A stretch of DNA of 64,000 nt from Bacillota bacterium (GTDB lineage Bacteria; Bacillota; Clostridia; Lachnospirales; Lachnospiraceae): positions 124,001 through 188,000 of the forward strand of contig JAEWJZ010000018.1 in assembly GCA_023386315.1 (NCBI GenBank), in the 5' to 3' direction. Made by a program: the position numbers and the translations under genes. The notes under the pieces were generated by a model, which had not been told where the DNA came from, did not search any database, and was given only the letters and a program-made list of their open reading frames with translations. Below are positions 1 to 8,949 of the stretch, piece by piece (position 1 is the stretch's first letter; every line of letters begins with the position of its first letter).

Positions 1-1572
1 TCCCTGCTCCATCTGGCACAAGCAAACATGCAGGCCTGCGATTTAGGTCTTCATCCATACGAAAATTTTCCTTCTGTTTACACACTGACTTCTGCCATAT
101 GCATGGAAAATCCGGAAACTGCCTCCCTTTCTTATCAGTCTGTATTAAATTTTATGGGTCTTGGAGTTGTGATTGGTATCATAGACACAGGCATTGACTA
201 TGGCCATCTGGCTTTTCAAAATCATGACGGAACTACCCGCATTCTTTCTATCTGGGACCAGACCGATCAGACCGGGAAACCTCCGGCAGGTTTTGATTTT
301 GGCTCTGAATATACAAAAAACCATATTAATACTGCCTTAAAATCATCCCTTCCGTTAACTATCGTCCCTGTTACAGATACCAGCGGTCACGGCACTGCGA
401 TTGCCAGCATTGTGGCAGGAAGCCGTGATGAGGAGCATTCATTTACAGGAATTGTCCCTCAAAGTAAATTAGCTGTTGTTAAGCTGAAAGAAGCAAAAGA
501 CAATTTAAAACAGATTTATTTTATACCAGAGCGCTCCCTCTGCTATCAGGAATCCGATATTATGCTTGGAATCCGGTATCTTCTAAACGTAGCAGCACAA
601 TTAAACCGCCCCCTGATTCTCTGCATTACCTTAGGCAGCAGTCATGGAGGACATGATGGGAAGAGTCCCTTAAGTTCCTATCTGGACCAGATCGTCAGAC
701 AGCCCCGAATGGGGGCGGTAATTGCTGCAGGGAACGAAGGAGCAAGTAAAAGGCACTATTACTGTTATTCCCATATACCACCTTACTGCAGCAGTTTTGA
801 TTTAAAAATTGGAAAAGAGGACCGAATGTTTACCATGGAAATCTGGCCTTTTCCAACAGGCCGGATTACCCTTGAGCTTTACTCTCCTGACTGCGAAATT
901 GTAAGCAGTCTCTATACTACGGTTAACACCTGCCAGAAATTCAGTCTTTTACGGGGGCAGAGCTCTGTCTGGATTAATAATATAATTCTGGAAGGTTCCA
1001 CTGGGGATCAGGTAATTCTGGTGCGTTTTAATAACCCCCTTCCCGGTATCTGGCATTGCCAGGTCAAAAGCGAAGGAAATGAACCGTTTTCTTTCCATTG
1101 CTGGCTCCCCTCCGGAAATCTTATCTCTCCTGATACTTACTTTTATCACTCAGCTTCTATTACAACCATCACATCACCGGGAGATGCCCGTGTTCCTCTT
1201 ACGGTTGCGGCCTATAATCAATTCGACAACATGATACTAAATGAATCCGGAAGGGGATTCTCCCGCTTTGGTGAAATTCTTCCGGATGTAGCGGCTCCTG
1301 GTTATAAGATTCCCTGTGCTCTTCCGGGAAACCGATACGGCACACTTTCCGGCACCGGGGCTGCTGCTGCCCACGCTGCCGGAGCTGCTGCAATGATAAT
1401 GGAATGGGGCTTTATCAGAGGCAACCATACCACGATAACCGGCGTAATGGCAAACCGCATGATCATACGAAGTGCAAACCGTGACAATGCCTGTTTCTAC
1501 CCCAATGATATATGGGGATATGGTCAGATTGATATGCTTCATCTTTTTGATCAGATTTCAGCTTTCACGTAG
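1..1572 (+). CDS. Csp-like S8 subtilase pseudoprotease, 5' partial
   Basis: This is a clostridial subtilisin-family (S8) protein of the CspA/B/C type. Its reading frame is open to base 1, so the N-terminus lies outside the window. Counting from the Met codon at 28, the catalytic Asp is in IIDTGIDYG (D53), the His in TSGHGTAIAS (H121) and the oxyanion Asn in AAGNEGAS. The nucleophile motif, normally GTS, reads LSGTGAAAAHAAG, so the serine is Gly444 (codon GGG, 1357-1359). The Csp jellyroll insertion sits between residues about 250 and 390. In C. difficile such dead subtilases (CspC, CspA) act in germinant sensing. Here the fold looks intact and a scaffold or sensor role is inferred. Family confidence is high; function is uncertain. 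Confidence 0.88.
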   Translation, partial: SLLHLAQANMQACDLGLHPYENFPSVYTLTSAICMENPETASLSYQSVLNFMGLGVVIGIIDTGIDYGHLAFQNHDGTTRILSIWDQTDQTGKPPAGFDFGSEYTKNHINTALKSSLPLTIVPVTDTSGHGTAIASIVAGSRDEEHSFTGIVPQSKLAVVKLKEAKDNLKQIYFIPERSLCYQESDIMLGIRYLLNVAAQLNRPLILCITLGSSHGGHDGKSPLSSYLDQIVRQPRMGAVIAAGNEGASKRHYYCYSHIPPYCSSFDLKIGKEDRMFTMEIWPFPTGRITLELYSPDCEIVSSLYTTVNTCQKFSLLRGQSSVWINNIILEGSTGDQVILVRFNNPLPGIWHCQVKSEGNEPFSFHCWLPSGNLISPDTYFYHSASITTITSPGDARVPLTVAAYNQFDNMILNESGRGFSRFGEILPDVAAPGYKIPCALPGNRYGTLSGTGAAAAHAAGAAAMIMEWGFIRGNHTTITGVMANRMIIRSANRDNACFYPNDIWGYGQIDMLHLFDQISAFT

Positions 1573-1583
1573 GTTTCTAAAAA

Positions 1584-1615
1584 GACAGAGAGCCCTGTAA
1601 AAACGGCTCCCTGTC
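1584..1615. terminator. bidirectional terminator hairpin
   Basis: An 11-bp stem with one mismatch (GACAGAGAGCC / GGCTCCCTGTC) lies between the convergent subtilase and sugar-binding lipoprotein genes. On the minus strand it is followed by a T run, so it best terminates the sugar transporter operon. Confidence 0.7.
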
Positions 1616-1650
1616 TCATTTCACTCTATGCACCTGTTAAGCCAGCACTC

Positions 1651-3237
1651 CTATGGTACCTGATTTTCCTGCCTTTTCACAAGCTCATTTATATCTTTCT
1701 GAAACGATTCTCTCACCTTCTGATATCCTGCATCCTCAATTTTTTTCCTCATTTCGTCAATGGCCTGATGGGGATCCTCATACTTCCCGTAAGCAAGCTG
1801 TGGAATATATTCTGACAGCACACTGGCAATCGCTGCCTGTTCCGCCTCCACCGCATTTTTATTCAAAATAAGATTTTCAAATGGGTAATCATAGGCAATT
1901 TTATTGAGATTTTCAATCATTTCCTTTTTTCCGTTCCAGTGATAGCTGTTATCCAGCTCTAAATCATCATTTCTGCCGCACCAGAAGTTGGCATCCAGCT
2001 TATCGGTGCTCTGGTCCCAGCCCTCCGGATAAGCAAGCTTCCCATCCTCTGTTATAACATAATCAGTCCCTTCAATCCCATAATTAATAAACCGGTAGCA
2101 TTCCTCATCGTTTCGAAGCAGATCATATACCATCAGGGCCCGCTCCGGATGTTTGGAATTTACGCTGATTGCTGCAGCCCCATGGGTTTTTAAGGGTTTC
2201 GCAATATTGTTATTTTCCAGTCCCCATGGGTACATCCTGGCATCTGATCCCGGCTGTTTTCGTTCCATGCCTGGTTTTACCTGGGAATAGAATGTCTGGC
2301 TGTGATGCTGGTCTGCCCCGCTGGTGCCCGCATACATCTCCTCTCTGGCATCTCCGTCAAAGTTTAAAACATCCTCTCTCCATACCCCGATCTCATTCCA
2401 TTTCTTCATAAGATCGGCGGCATCATAGAGGCTCTCTCCCTCCATATAAGGAGAAAATACAGTATTTGGATCGGAGGCGGAGGTACACCAGAATTCAAAA
2501 TTACCTGCATTGCATCCAATCATGACACGGGCATCTGAGTTGGACTGGATGTAAGCACCCAGCAAGCCTGCAGCATTATTCTTTCCGGGAACATCCCAAG
2601 GTATAACCCCTTCTTTATTTTCTTTTACATACTTAAAATAAGTGGTCATATCATCAAATTTCTCTACCGTTCCATCCTTTAAACCGGCTTCTTTAGCCCA
2701 GTCTCCCCGGTAAAACATCCCGTGGTTTGTATACTGGGTATAATGGTCTTCGGGAATTAAGTAAATCTCCCCGCCATATTTGCATATATCCCAGTCTCCC
2801 AAGGCTTCCACCTGCTCCCAGGTCTTGGGAGCATAAGTTTTTAACATCTCTTCACTTAATGGGAGAAATGCACCCTTTTGAATATTTTCCCAGGCATAAA
2901 GCCAATCCGTGGCAGTCGTAATAATATCAAGAGAATCGTCGCCTCCTAAGAGCTGTACATTATACTGTGTCTGCCAGTCCGCCCATTCCACATAAGTAAG
3001 TTTCAGTTCCGCATTGACTTTTTGCGTAAGTACCTGATTCAATGCCTTCAGCATTGCCTCACATCTGCCGTTGGAAGGTTTATCTCCCAGCACAAGCATG
3101 GTAATGACTTCATGATTTTTAACCGAAGCATCTTCTTTTTCCCCATTTGTTTTTTTCCCACACCCAGTCAGGATTCCGGTAAGGGAAGCAATAATCCCTG
3201 CGGCCAGCAGCACTTTTGCACAACAACACGTTTTCAT
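1651..3237 (-). CDS. carbohydrate ABC transporter substrate-binding lipoprotein (LipO-like)
   Basis: Extracellular sugar-binding lipoprotein of about 528 residues, large for family 1, as is usual for the LplA/LipO group that works with LplB/LplC permeases. The start chosen is the ATG at 3237, because GGAGGG stands 7 bases upstream and the protein then begins with a classic lipoprotein signal (charged n-region, hydrophobic core, lipobox LTGC with Cys26). An upstream in-frame GTG at 3282 overlaps the permease stop and has no good ribosome binding site. It is the last gene of a three-gene minus-strand operon after the two permeases. The substrate cannot be read from sequence; oligosaccharides are likely. 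Confidence 0.88.
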   Translation of the reverse strand: MKTCCCAKVLLAAGIIASLTGILTGCGKKTNGEKEDASVKNHEVITMLVLGDKPSNGRCEAMLKALNQVLTQKVNAELKLTYVEWADWQTQYNVQLLGGDDSLDIITTATDWLYAWENIQKGAFLPLSEEMLKTYAPKTWEQVEALGDWDICKYGGEIYLIPEDHYTQYTNHGMFYRGDWAKEAGLKDGTVEKFDDMTTYFKYVKENKEGVIPWDVPGKNNAAGLLGAYIQSNSDARVMIGCNAGNFEFWCTSASDPNTVFSPYMEGESLYDAADLMKKWNEIGVWREDVLNFDGDAREEMYAGTSGADQHHSQTFYSQVKPGMERKQPGSDARMYPWGLENNNIAKPLKTHGAAAISVNSKHPERALMVYDLLRNDEECYRFINYGIEGTDYVITEDGKLAYPEGWDQSTDKLDANFWCGRNDDLELDNSYHWNGKKEMIENLNKIAYDYPFENLILNKNAVEAEQAAIASVLSEYIPQLAYGKYEDPHQAIDEMRKKIEDAGYQKVRESFQKDINELVKRQENQVP

Positions 3238-3278
3238 CTTAACCCTCCATTTCTTTGCCAAATCCCCATTCAGCCTTT

Positions 3279-4154
3279 TCACCCCTTAACAGCACCTATG
3301 GAAATACCGGTAATAAAATATTTCTGTACAAATGGATACAAAAATACAACAGGTCCGGTTGCAACAACGGCAGTCGCCATCTTTAAGGTGTTGCTTGGCA
3401 GCGCTGTAATGGAAACATTGGCACCAGCTACAGAACCCTTTAAGGCATTTGCCGTATTGATAATATTGTATAAATAATACTGCAGCGGCTTATAGGCTAC
3501 AGAGGATCCCAAATACAAAGAGGATTGATACCATTCGTTCCAGTATCCAAGTGCAAGAAATAAACCCACGGTAGCCAGTGCCGGCTTCAGCATGGGAAAA
3601 ATCAAAACCCGGAAAATGGTGAAATCGCCTGCTCCATCCATCTTACCTGACTCCGTTATCTCAAATGGCACAGATCTGGCAAAATTTTTCATCAGAATAA
3701 TCAGCCAGGGAGTCATTAAAAGCTGGAGAAATACTGCCATATAACTGCCTTTTAGATGAAGATATCTGGACACCCAGATATAGGTAGGTGCCATTCCGGC
3801 TGAAAAAAGCGTTGTAAAATATATAAAGAACGACAAAATATTACGAAATAGGAAATCCGGTCTCTGAAGTGCATAACCCGTCATTGCAATCAAAAACAGC
3901 CCCAATCCGGTTCCGCATACTGTCATTGTAATGGTTACTCCGTAAGATCCCAGAATCATTTTAGGATAACGGAATACCCAGCTGTACGCAGCAAATGTAA
4001 AATCTTTTGGAAAAAGTCCAAATCCCTCTCTGCTGATCACACTCTCCGTACTGAACGATGCAGAAAGAATCAAAAGAAAAGGAAATATACAGACAATCGT
4101 AAAAAAACTCACACATAAATAAGAGATACCCTTTAATAGTTTTGTGCCAGTCAT
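3279..4154 (-). CDS. carbohydrate ABC transporter permease, LplC/MalG type
   Basis: Integral membrane permease of 291 residues with about six hydrophobic helices. It contains the cytoplasmic EAA-type loop that docks the ATPase (ESGKMDGAGDFTIFR, about residue 170) and ends in the VKG typical of CUT1 permeases. It lies 14 bases after the LplB-like permease and just before the binding lipoprotein. No ATPase gene is in the cluster, so a shared MsmK-type ATPase encoded elsewhere is inferred, as is usual for CUT1 systems in Firmicutes. Confidence 0.9.
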   Translation of the reverse strand: MTGTKLLKGISYLCVSFFTIVCIFPFLLILSASFSTESVISREGFGLFPKDFTFAAYSWVFRYPKMILGSYGVTITMTVCGTGLGLFLIAMTGYALQRPDFLFRNILSFFIYFTTLFSAGMAPTYIWVSRYLHLKGSYMAVFLQLLMTPWLIILMKNFARSVPFEITESGKMDGAGDFTIFRVLIFPMLKPALATVGLFLALGYWNEWYQSSLYLGSSVAYKPLQYYLYNIINTANALKGSVAGANVSITALPSNTLKMATAVVATGPVVFLYPFVQKYFITGISIGAVKG

Positions 4155-4168
4155 GTTTCCCTCCTCAA

Positions 4169-5077
4169 TTAAAATAATGCATAATCAGGATCAATCCGCT
4201 TTACCAGCCAATTGCATAACATTACAAGTGTGAATCCAAATGCAGACTGGTAAAGCCCGACTGCAGAAGAAGTGGAAAAATTATTCTGGGACATCATCAT
4301 ACGGTAGACTGCAGTTTCAATAATATCAGTCGTGCCAAATAGCTGGGAATTCATACCTACCAGATTCCAGAAAAGCCCAAAATTCCCTTTCATAATTCCT
4401 CCCAGAGAAAACAAAAGCAGAATGATAAAGGTGGGTTTCAGCCCCGGCAGGATGATATAGCGGATTCTCTGAATGCTGGTAGCTCCATCTACCTCGGCCG
4501 CTTCTATAATATTGGCATCAATTCCGCATATTGCGGCAAAATAAACCACAGATCCATACCCGGTCTGCTGCCACATCTGACAAAATACGATGATAAAAGG
4601 CCATGCTCCAGCCATGCTGTAAATCTTTAACGGGTTCCCGCCTGTCTGCCGGATCAGGGTATTAAGCGCCCCAGTATCGTAATTGAGAATATTAAACATA
4701 ATGGCACCGATCAGTACGGCAGATATAAAATACGGAAGAAACATCATGGTCTGGGCCGCTTTTTTAAATATGCGGCTTCCAATCTCATTTAACATGACAG
4801 CTAAAGTAATCTGAAGTAAATTTCCCAAAAAAACAAATACCAGATTGTAAAGAATCGTATTTCTGGTTAACAGCCACAGCTGTCCGGATTTAATGAGAAA
4901 TTCAAAGTTTTTAAAGCCTGCGAAAGGACTGCCAAAAATTCCGTCTCTGAAGTTGTAGTTGGTAAAGGCGATATAAATACCAGGCAGCGGACAATAGTTA
5001 AATACTGTGAAAAATATAATTGCCGGAAGACACATAAAAAGCAGGGTCCGATTATTTTTAACGGACTTCAGACACAT
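4169..5077 (-). CDS. carbohydrate ABC transporter permease, LplB/MalF type
   Basis: First gene of the sugar transporter operon. About 302 residues with six predicted membrane helices and the EAA loop EAAEVDGATSIQRIRY. The start is placed at the ATG at 5077 (MCLKSVKNN), which has AAGGGGG about 8 bases upstream; an earlier ATG at 5107 has no visible Shine-Dalgarno. It pairs with the LplC-like permease to form the membrane channel. Confidence 0.9.
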   Translation of the reverse strand: MCLKSVKNNRTLLFMCLPAIIFFTVFNYCPLPGIYIAFTNYNFRDGIFGSPFAGFKNFEFLIKSGQLWLLTRNTILYNLVFVFLGNLLQITLAVMLNEIGSRIFKKAAQTMMFLPYFISAVLIGAIMFNILNYDTGALNTLIRQTGGNPLKIYSMAGAWPFIIVFCQMWQQTGYGSVVYFAAICGIDANIIEAAEVDGATSIQRIRYIILPGLKPTFIILLLFSLGGIMKGNFGLFWNLVGMNSQLFGTTDIIETAVYRMMMSQNNFSTSSAVGLYQSAFGFTLVMLCNWLVKRIDPDYALF

Positions 5078-5144
5078 TTCCAATCCCCCTTGATTATTCT
5101 GTTTCATATTTATCTATATTCAAAAGTTAAAGGGTAAATGCGCA

Positions 5145-5188
5145 AACAGGCCTGTGAATCCGGGTTTTCCCACATTCACAGGCCTGTT
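5145..5188. terminator. long perfect stem-loop after cheX
   Basis: A 15-bp perfect inverted repeat (AACAGGCCTGTGAAT and its complement) with a 14-base loop lies just past the cheX stop codon. The U-tract is poor on either side, so it may terminate or mainly protect the cheX message and separate it from the sugar operon. Confidence 0.55.
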
Positions 5189-5201
5189 ACCTCAATGGCT
5201 G

Positions 5202-5660
5202 TTATGAAAATGCAATGTTAATATCAAATGGAATATCATCAGCCAGCAGCTGGATACAAAGTATCTGGCTGGTATTCATTTTCACTGAAACCTGATCTCC
5301 ATAAAGCAGGGTAGGCGTTGATATATCTACAGTGATACCAATATTGGCAAAAAATGTGGCAGCATTCGCAGTCAGCATATTGGCCAATTCAGAAATAGCA
5401 CTTTGGGCCATTTCATCAAAATCATCTACCGGCATCCCCATCATCATGGTAGATGCTACTTTTTTTGCATTCTCAAGATCCAGATAATACACTACATTTC
5501 CTTTTATTTCTCCTACAATGCCGACTGTCATGATTACTCCTGTATAAGTCAGATTGCAGTCTTTCAGACTCAAATTGGTTTTTTCAACTTTTTCAAATCC
5601 CAGCTGCGGCATAACGGAAAGAAATGCTTCAATAAATGGATTTATGTATTTTACATCCAC
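5202..5660 (-). CDS. cheX: CheX-family chemotaxis phosphatase
   Basis: A 152-residue CheX/CheC-like protein. The single active-site signature E-x2-N is visible in AISELANMLTANA (E91, N94), which in CheX hydrolyses the phospho-aspartate of CheY. It starts with GTG at 5660, overlaps the end of the upstream receiver-CheX gene by 10 bases, and has AGGGGTG about 10 bases upstream, so the two are translationally coupled. No other che genes lie nearby. It probably resets the receiver of its partner, or acts on a CheY encoded elsewhere. Confidence 0.85.
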   Translation of the reverse strand: MDVKYINPFIEAFLSVMPQLGFEKVEKTNLSLKDCNLTYTGVIMTVGIVGEIKGNVVYYLDLENAKKVASTMMMGMPVDDFDEMAQSAISELANMLTANAATFFANIGITVDISTPTLLYGDQVSVKMNTSQILCIQLLADDIPFDINIAFS

Positions 5661-6514
5661 TGATCATCACCCCTTTGAAATCCAATATTAAGCAGAATAT
5701 CTCCGAAATCCGACTCTGCAATTATGTTTGTTGTTGTATACCCGGGAGCGGTAATATGTACACTTTCACCGTGCATAATTGTCGGCGGTGCCACCCGGAG
5801 TCCATAGGCTTTATTCATTCTGTTTATGATAGAACAGGCATTACCTGACACAATATTGGTAAACTCTCCAAGCACTGCAAGCACCTCATCATTGCCCGAA
5901 GCCTCTCTTTTCATTATAGAAGCGGTAAGCTTATAAGCGGTTTCCATCTTTACATCAATCAGCATTCTTCCGGAAAATTTACCGATAATACCAACAATGA
6001 CTGCCAGTCCTTCTGACTGGAATTCCCGACTGCAGACATATTCATCTTTGTATTGGATGAGCGTCTTCGTTAATTTATTGGTACCATCAAGAAGTGCCTC
6101 TTTAAAAATTTTAATATACTCACTTGATAAAAAGCGGAATAACTCCTCCGAAGACATGACACGGTTAACCGCAGTCATCAGCTCCTCTTCATCAATGGGC
6201 TTCTGGACATAAGCAGAAACCTTATTTTCCTTTGCTTCCTTCACAATTTCATCATCCATCATGGAACTGATGACAATAACTTTAATGTTTCTGTCAATTT
6301 CATGAATTGCACGGGTGCATTCCAATCCATCGGTTCCAGGCAGTGTCATGTCCATCGTCACAAGCTGAGGCTTTGTTTCCTGTATCACCTGTTTTACTTC
6401 TTCCAGTGTCCCTGCTTCCCCTACGACTTCAAGACCGTTTCTAACAAGAATTCCTTTGATGAAAGCGATAGAGAAGGGAGAATCATCAACTATAACAACT
6501 TTTGTACCCGCCAT
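5651..6514 (-). CDS. response regulator receiver fused to a CheX-like domain
   Basis: Protein of about 287 residues. Residues 1-125 are a CheY-like receiver: acidic pair D10/D11, phospho-acceptor D55 in TMDMTLPG, signature Lys105 in YVQKPID. The C-terminal half is a CheX-like phosphatase domain that keeps E-x2-N in LGEFTNIVSGNA (E217, N220). The start is the ATG at 6514, 10 bases after AGGAGG; the frame extends upstream without another ribosome site. The receiver may be dephosphorylated by its own second domain or by the adjacent CheX. No DNA-binding domain is present, so output is probably protein-protein. Confidence 0.85.
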   Translation of the reverse strand: MAGTKVVIVDDSPFSIAFIKGILVRNGLEVVGEAGTLEEVKQVIQETKPQLVTMDMTLPGTDGLECTRAIHEIDRNIKVIVISSMMDDEIVKEAKENKVSAYVQKPIDEEELMTAVNRVMSSEELFRFLSSEYIKIFKEALLDGTNKLTKTLIQYKDEYVCSREFQSEGLAVIVGIIGKFSGRMLIDVKMETAYKLTASIMKREASGNDEVLAVLGEFTNIVSGNACSIINRMNKAYGLRVAPPTIMHGESVHITAPGYTTTNIIAESDFGDILLNIGFQRGDDQWM

Positions 6515-6617
6515 AGAATAAAGCCTCCTGTAATTAATAATGATTAATGTCAATACTCTATTACAATACCAGATTAACAGGTTTATATCCTGTTTCTCTT
6601 AATATTTGTATTAATCA

Positions 6618-6647
6618 ACAATATCATATAATGACATATTTTGTCAA
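6618..6647 (-). promoter_or_regulatory. candidate promoter for the receiver-CheX operon
   Basis: On the minus strand a perfect -35 TTGACA (6642-6647) is followed after 18 bases by TATTGT (6618-6623), about 100 bases before the start codon. This is a housekeeping-type promoter; no sigma-28 flagellar consensus was seen. Confidence 0.45.
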
Positions 6648-6777
6648 AAGGTTTGCTGGTCTGATTACAAATGTTTGTTTATTAAGTGAATTATTTTATA
6701 AATGTCACCAAAAACCGTATCACTCATAATTATCTATTCATATAATAATAGAAACGATTACCTCGGTGAATGATGTT

Positions 6778-7242
6778 ATGAATGAATATAACAAGATTGA
6801 ATTCGATTCTGAAATGACAAATGTACCTGAATTTCCTTCCGATTTCGGACCAAACCCTTTTATTATTGATATGCAGAAGGCTGCCGGACAAAACGACAAT
6901 TTTCGCTCTTCTCTCTGGACCGGAGACCATCTCCAGGTCACGCTTATGAACATACCCGTCAAAGGAACCGTGGGGCTGGAGGTCCATTCCGATCTTGATC
7001 AGTTTTTAAGAGTGGAGGAAGGGCTGGGGCTTGTTCAACTGGGATCATCGAAATTTTCCATGGATTCCCAATATCTGGTTTTTGACAATTATGGAATATT
7101 TGTTCCCGCAGGAATATGGCATAATATTATTAATATTGGGAATCAGCCACTGAAACTGACTTCGGTCTATGCTCCACCGCACTACGAATGGGGTACAATT
7201 CATCAGACAAAAGCCGACAGTCTTTCAGATAACGAAAGCTGA
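6778..7242 (+). CDS. cupin-domain protein, mannose-6-phosphate isomerase-like
   Basis: A small single-domain cupin (about 154 residues). The metal-binding motifs are clear: the first in GLEVHSDLDQFLRVEEG (His and Glu ligands) and the second in VFVPAG-type IFVPAGIWHNI. The ATG at 6778 is preferred because GGTGA lies about 8 bases upstream; an in-frame GTG at 6766 is possible. Family members bind a divalent metal; the substrate is unknown. It stands alone, convergent with gapN. Confidence 0.82.
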   Translation: MNEYNKIEFDSEMTNVPEFPSDFGPNPFIIDMQKAAGQNDNFRSSLWTGDHLQVTLMNIPVKGTVGLEVHSDLDQFLRVEEGLGLVQLGSSKFSMDSQYLVFDNYGIFVPAGIWHNIINIGNQPLKLTSVYAPPHYEWGTIHQTKADSLSDNES

Positions 7243-7267
7243 CAACGGTCTTGTGACCAAAACTTTA

Positions 7268-7296
7268 CAGCCTGCCGGGATTAAACGGGCAGGCTG
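7268..7296. terminator. convergent terminator hairpin
   Basis: A GC-rich 9-bp stem (CAGCCTGCC / GGCAGGCTG), extendable through GG/CC at the loop, lies between the convergent cupin and gapN genes. Tails are T-poor, so strength is uncertain. Confidence 0.55.
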
Positions 7297-7310
7297 CAAT
7301 ATTCTGGCTG

Positions 7311-8765
7311 CTATTCTGTTATATTAATGGTAACCGCTTTTGGTCTTGTCATCGCTTCTATGGAATATCTCACACCCTGAGTTCCCATACCGGAAGCTTT
7401 CACTCCCAAAAATGGAAAATGATCCGGCCCTCGTTCTGTTTTGTTGTTTATCTGAACGGTCCCCACTTCTAATTTCTCAGCGATGCGAAATGCCTTATTA
7501 ATATCTTTGGTGAAAACAGAAGACTGCAGGCCATACTCGGAACGATTGGCGATTTCCACCGCCTCCTCCATATTCTTTACACGGATAATCGGAAGTATAG
7601 GTGAAAACGGTTCCTTCCACGCAATCTCCATATCCACGGTTACTTTATCTAATAAAGTGGGATAAACCAGATTCCCTTCTCTCCGATTGCCAATAATCAG
7701 TTCTGCCCCCTTTGCAATGGCATCCTGTATTAAAAATCCGGCAAAATCAGCAGCCTTCTGATCAATCAAAGGAGTGACCACTGCAAATTTTCTGGGATCT
7801 CCCACGGTTAATTTTTCAATTCTTGATTTCAGCATGGTTACTAACTGGTCCGCAACTTTATCAGTTGTAATAATGCGTTTCACCGCTGTACAACGCTGAC
7901 CGGAATAGGAAAATGCCCCCTCCACTATATTATCTGCCGCATATTCCAGGTCCGCATCTTCCAGAACTAGAGCCGCATCCTTGCCGCCAAGTTCCAAAAG
8001 CAATGGTGTCATACAGGAAATTTGAGATATATGTCTTCCTATCTCCGTACTGCCTGTAAAGTTAATAAAATCAATGCCTTCGTGTGTTACGATATAATCA
8101 CCGATCTCACTTCCCCTTCCGGTGACTGTCTGCAGCACCCCTTCCGGAAGCCCTGCATCCTGCAATGCCTTTACAAGATGAAGTGCGCTGATGGCTCCCT
8201 GTGTCGCCGGTTTTAATATCACTGCATTACCTCCGATTAATGCAGGTGCGATCTTTGAGGCCGATAAGTTAATTGGGTAGTTAAAGGGTGATATGGCTAA
8301 CACAGTGCCGAGAGGAATTCTTTTTACATAGGACATCTTATTGCGGGAGCCGCCTGGGAAATTCTCCCCGCTCACTGCTATCCCTTCCAGACTTTTTCCT
8401 GCATCTGCAGTAAATCGCAAAAAATCCGCTGTTCGTTTCACTTCCGATACAGAAGATTTCTTATCTTTTGCAATCTCCATCATGAGAATATCCGATATTT
8501 CTTCTGTCCTTTTCTCCAGGAGCGCTGCTGCCTTATAAAGGAGTGCTGCTTTTTCGAATATAGGTACAGCAGCCCACAGGGATTGACCGTCTTTGGAAAA
8601 GCGGACAATGTCATTCACTTCTTCCTTACTGATCGCCTGCACCTTACCCACGAAAGAACCGTCCGCAGGTGATGTTATGGTGATGACATCGCCTGATGCT
8701 GATTCTGTCCACTGCCCGTTGATTAAATTATTATAAACAAGATTCTCATTACATAATCCAGTCAT
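7311..8765 (-). CDS. gapN: NADP-dependent non-phosphorylating glyceraldehyde-3-phosphate dehydrogenase
   Basis: Aldehyde dehydrogenase superfamily protein of 484 residues, close to the usual GapN length. It oxidises glyceraldehyde-3-phosphate to 3-phosphoglycerate with NADP, giving NADPH while bypassing the ATP-forming steps. The nucleophile Cys292 is in the GapN-typical GQRCTAVKR, the general base Glu258 in LLELGGKDA, and the cofactor loop in FTGSTEIG. The start at 8765 follows AAAGGAGAG by 6 bases; the longer frame to 8852 lacks a ribosome site. Single-gene unit. In anaerobes that lack the oxidative pentose phosphate route GapN is often a main NADPH source. Confidence 0.9.
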   Translation of the reverse strand: MTGLCNENLVYNNLINGQWTESASGDVITITSPADGSFVGKVQAISKEEVNDIVRFSKDGQSLWAAVPIFEKAALLYKAAALLEKRTEEISDILMMEIAKDKKSSVSEVKRTADFLRFTADAGKSLEGIAVSGENFPGGSRNKMSYVKRIPLGTVLAISPFNYPINLSASKIAPALIGGNAVILKPATQGAISALHLVKALQDAGLPEGVLQTVTGRGSEIGDYIVTHEGIDFINFTGSTEIGRHISQISCMTPLLLELGGKDAALVLEDADLEYAADNIVEGAFSYSGQRCTAVKRIITTDKVADQLVTMLKSRIEKLTVGDPRKFAVVTPLIDQKAADFAGFLIQDAIAKGAELIIGNRREGNLVYPTLLDKVTVDMEIAWKEPFSPILPIIRVKNMEEAVEIANRSEYGLQSSVFTKDINKAFRIAEKLEVGTVQINNKTERGPDHFPFLGVKASGMGTQGVRYSIEAMTRPKAVTINITE

Positions 8766-8854
8766 ATGTTTCTCTCCTTTCGTTTCTTTACTTGCCATCT
8801 GTCTATTATATACCACAAATATAAAATTAAATACCAACGTATTTTTATTCATTG

Positions 8855-8883
8855 TTTGCTAATAGCAGTCTGTATGATACAAT
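8855..8883 (+). promoter_or_regulatory. candidate promoter for the orphan lipoprotein
   Basis: TTTGCT (8855-8860), a 17-base spacer and TACAAT (8878-8883) stand about 65 bases upstream of the lipoprotein start. Confidence 0.4.
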
Positions 8884-8949
8884 TAATATCGAAGCGCGGA
8901 TACTTTTTATAACAGGCGTGCAAAATTTATATATACGGGGAGATATGAG

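Noticed and set aside
1237..1542. Minus-strand ORFs inside the subtilase gene
   Set aside because: They mirror the Ala/Gly-rich coding sequence of the subtilase and lack ribosome binding sites.
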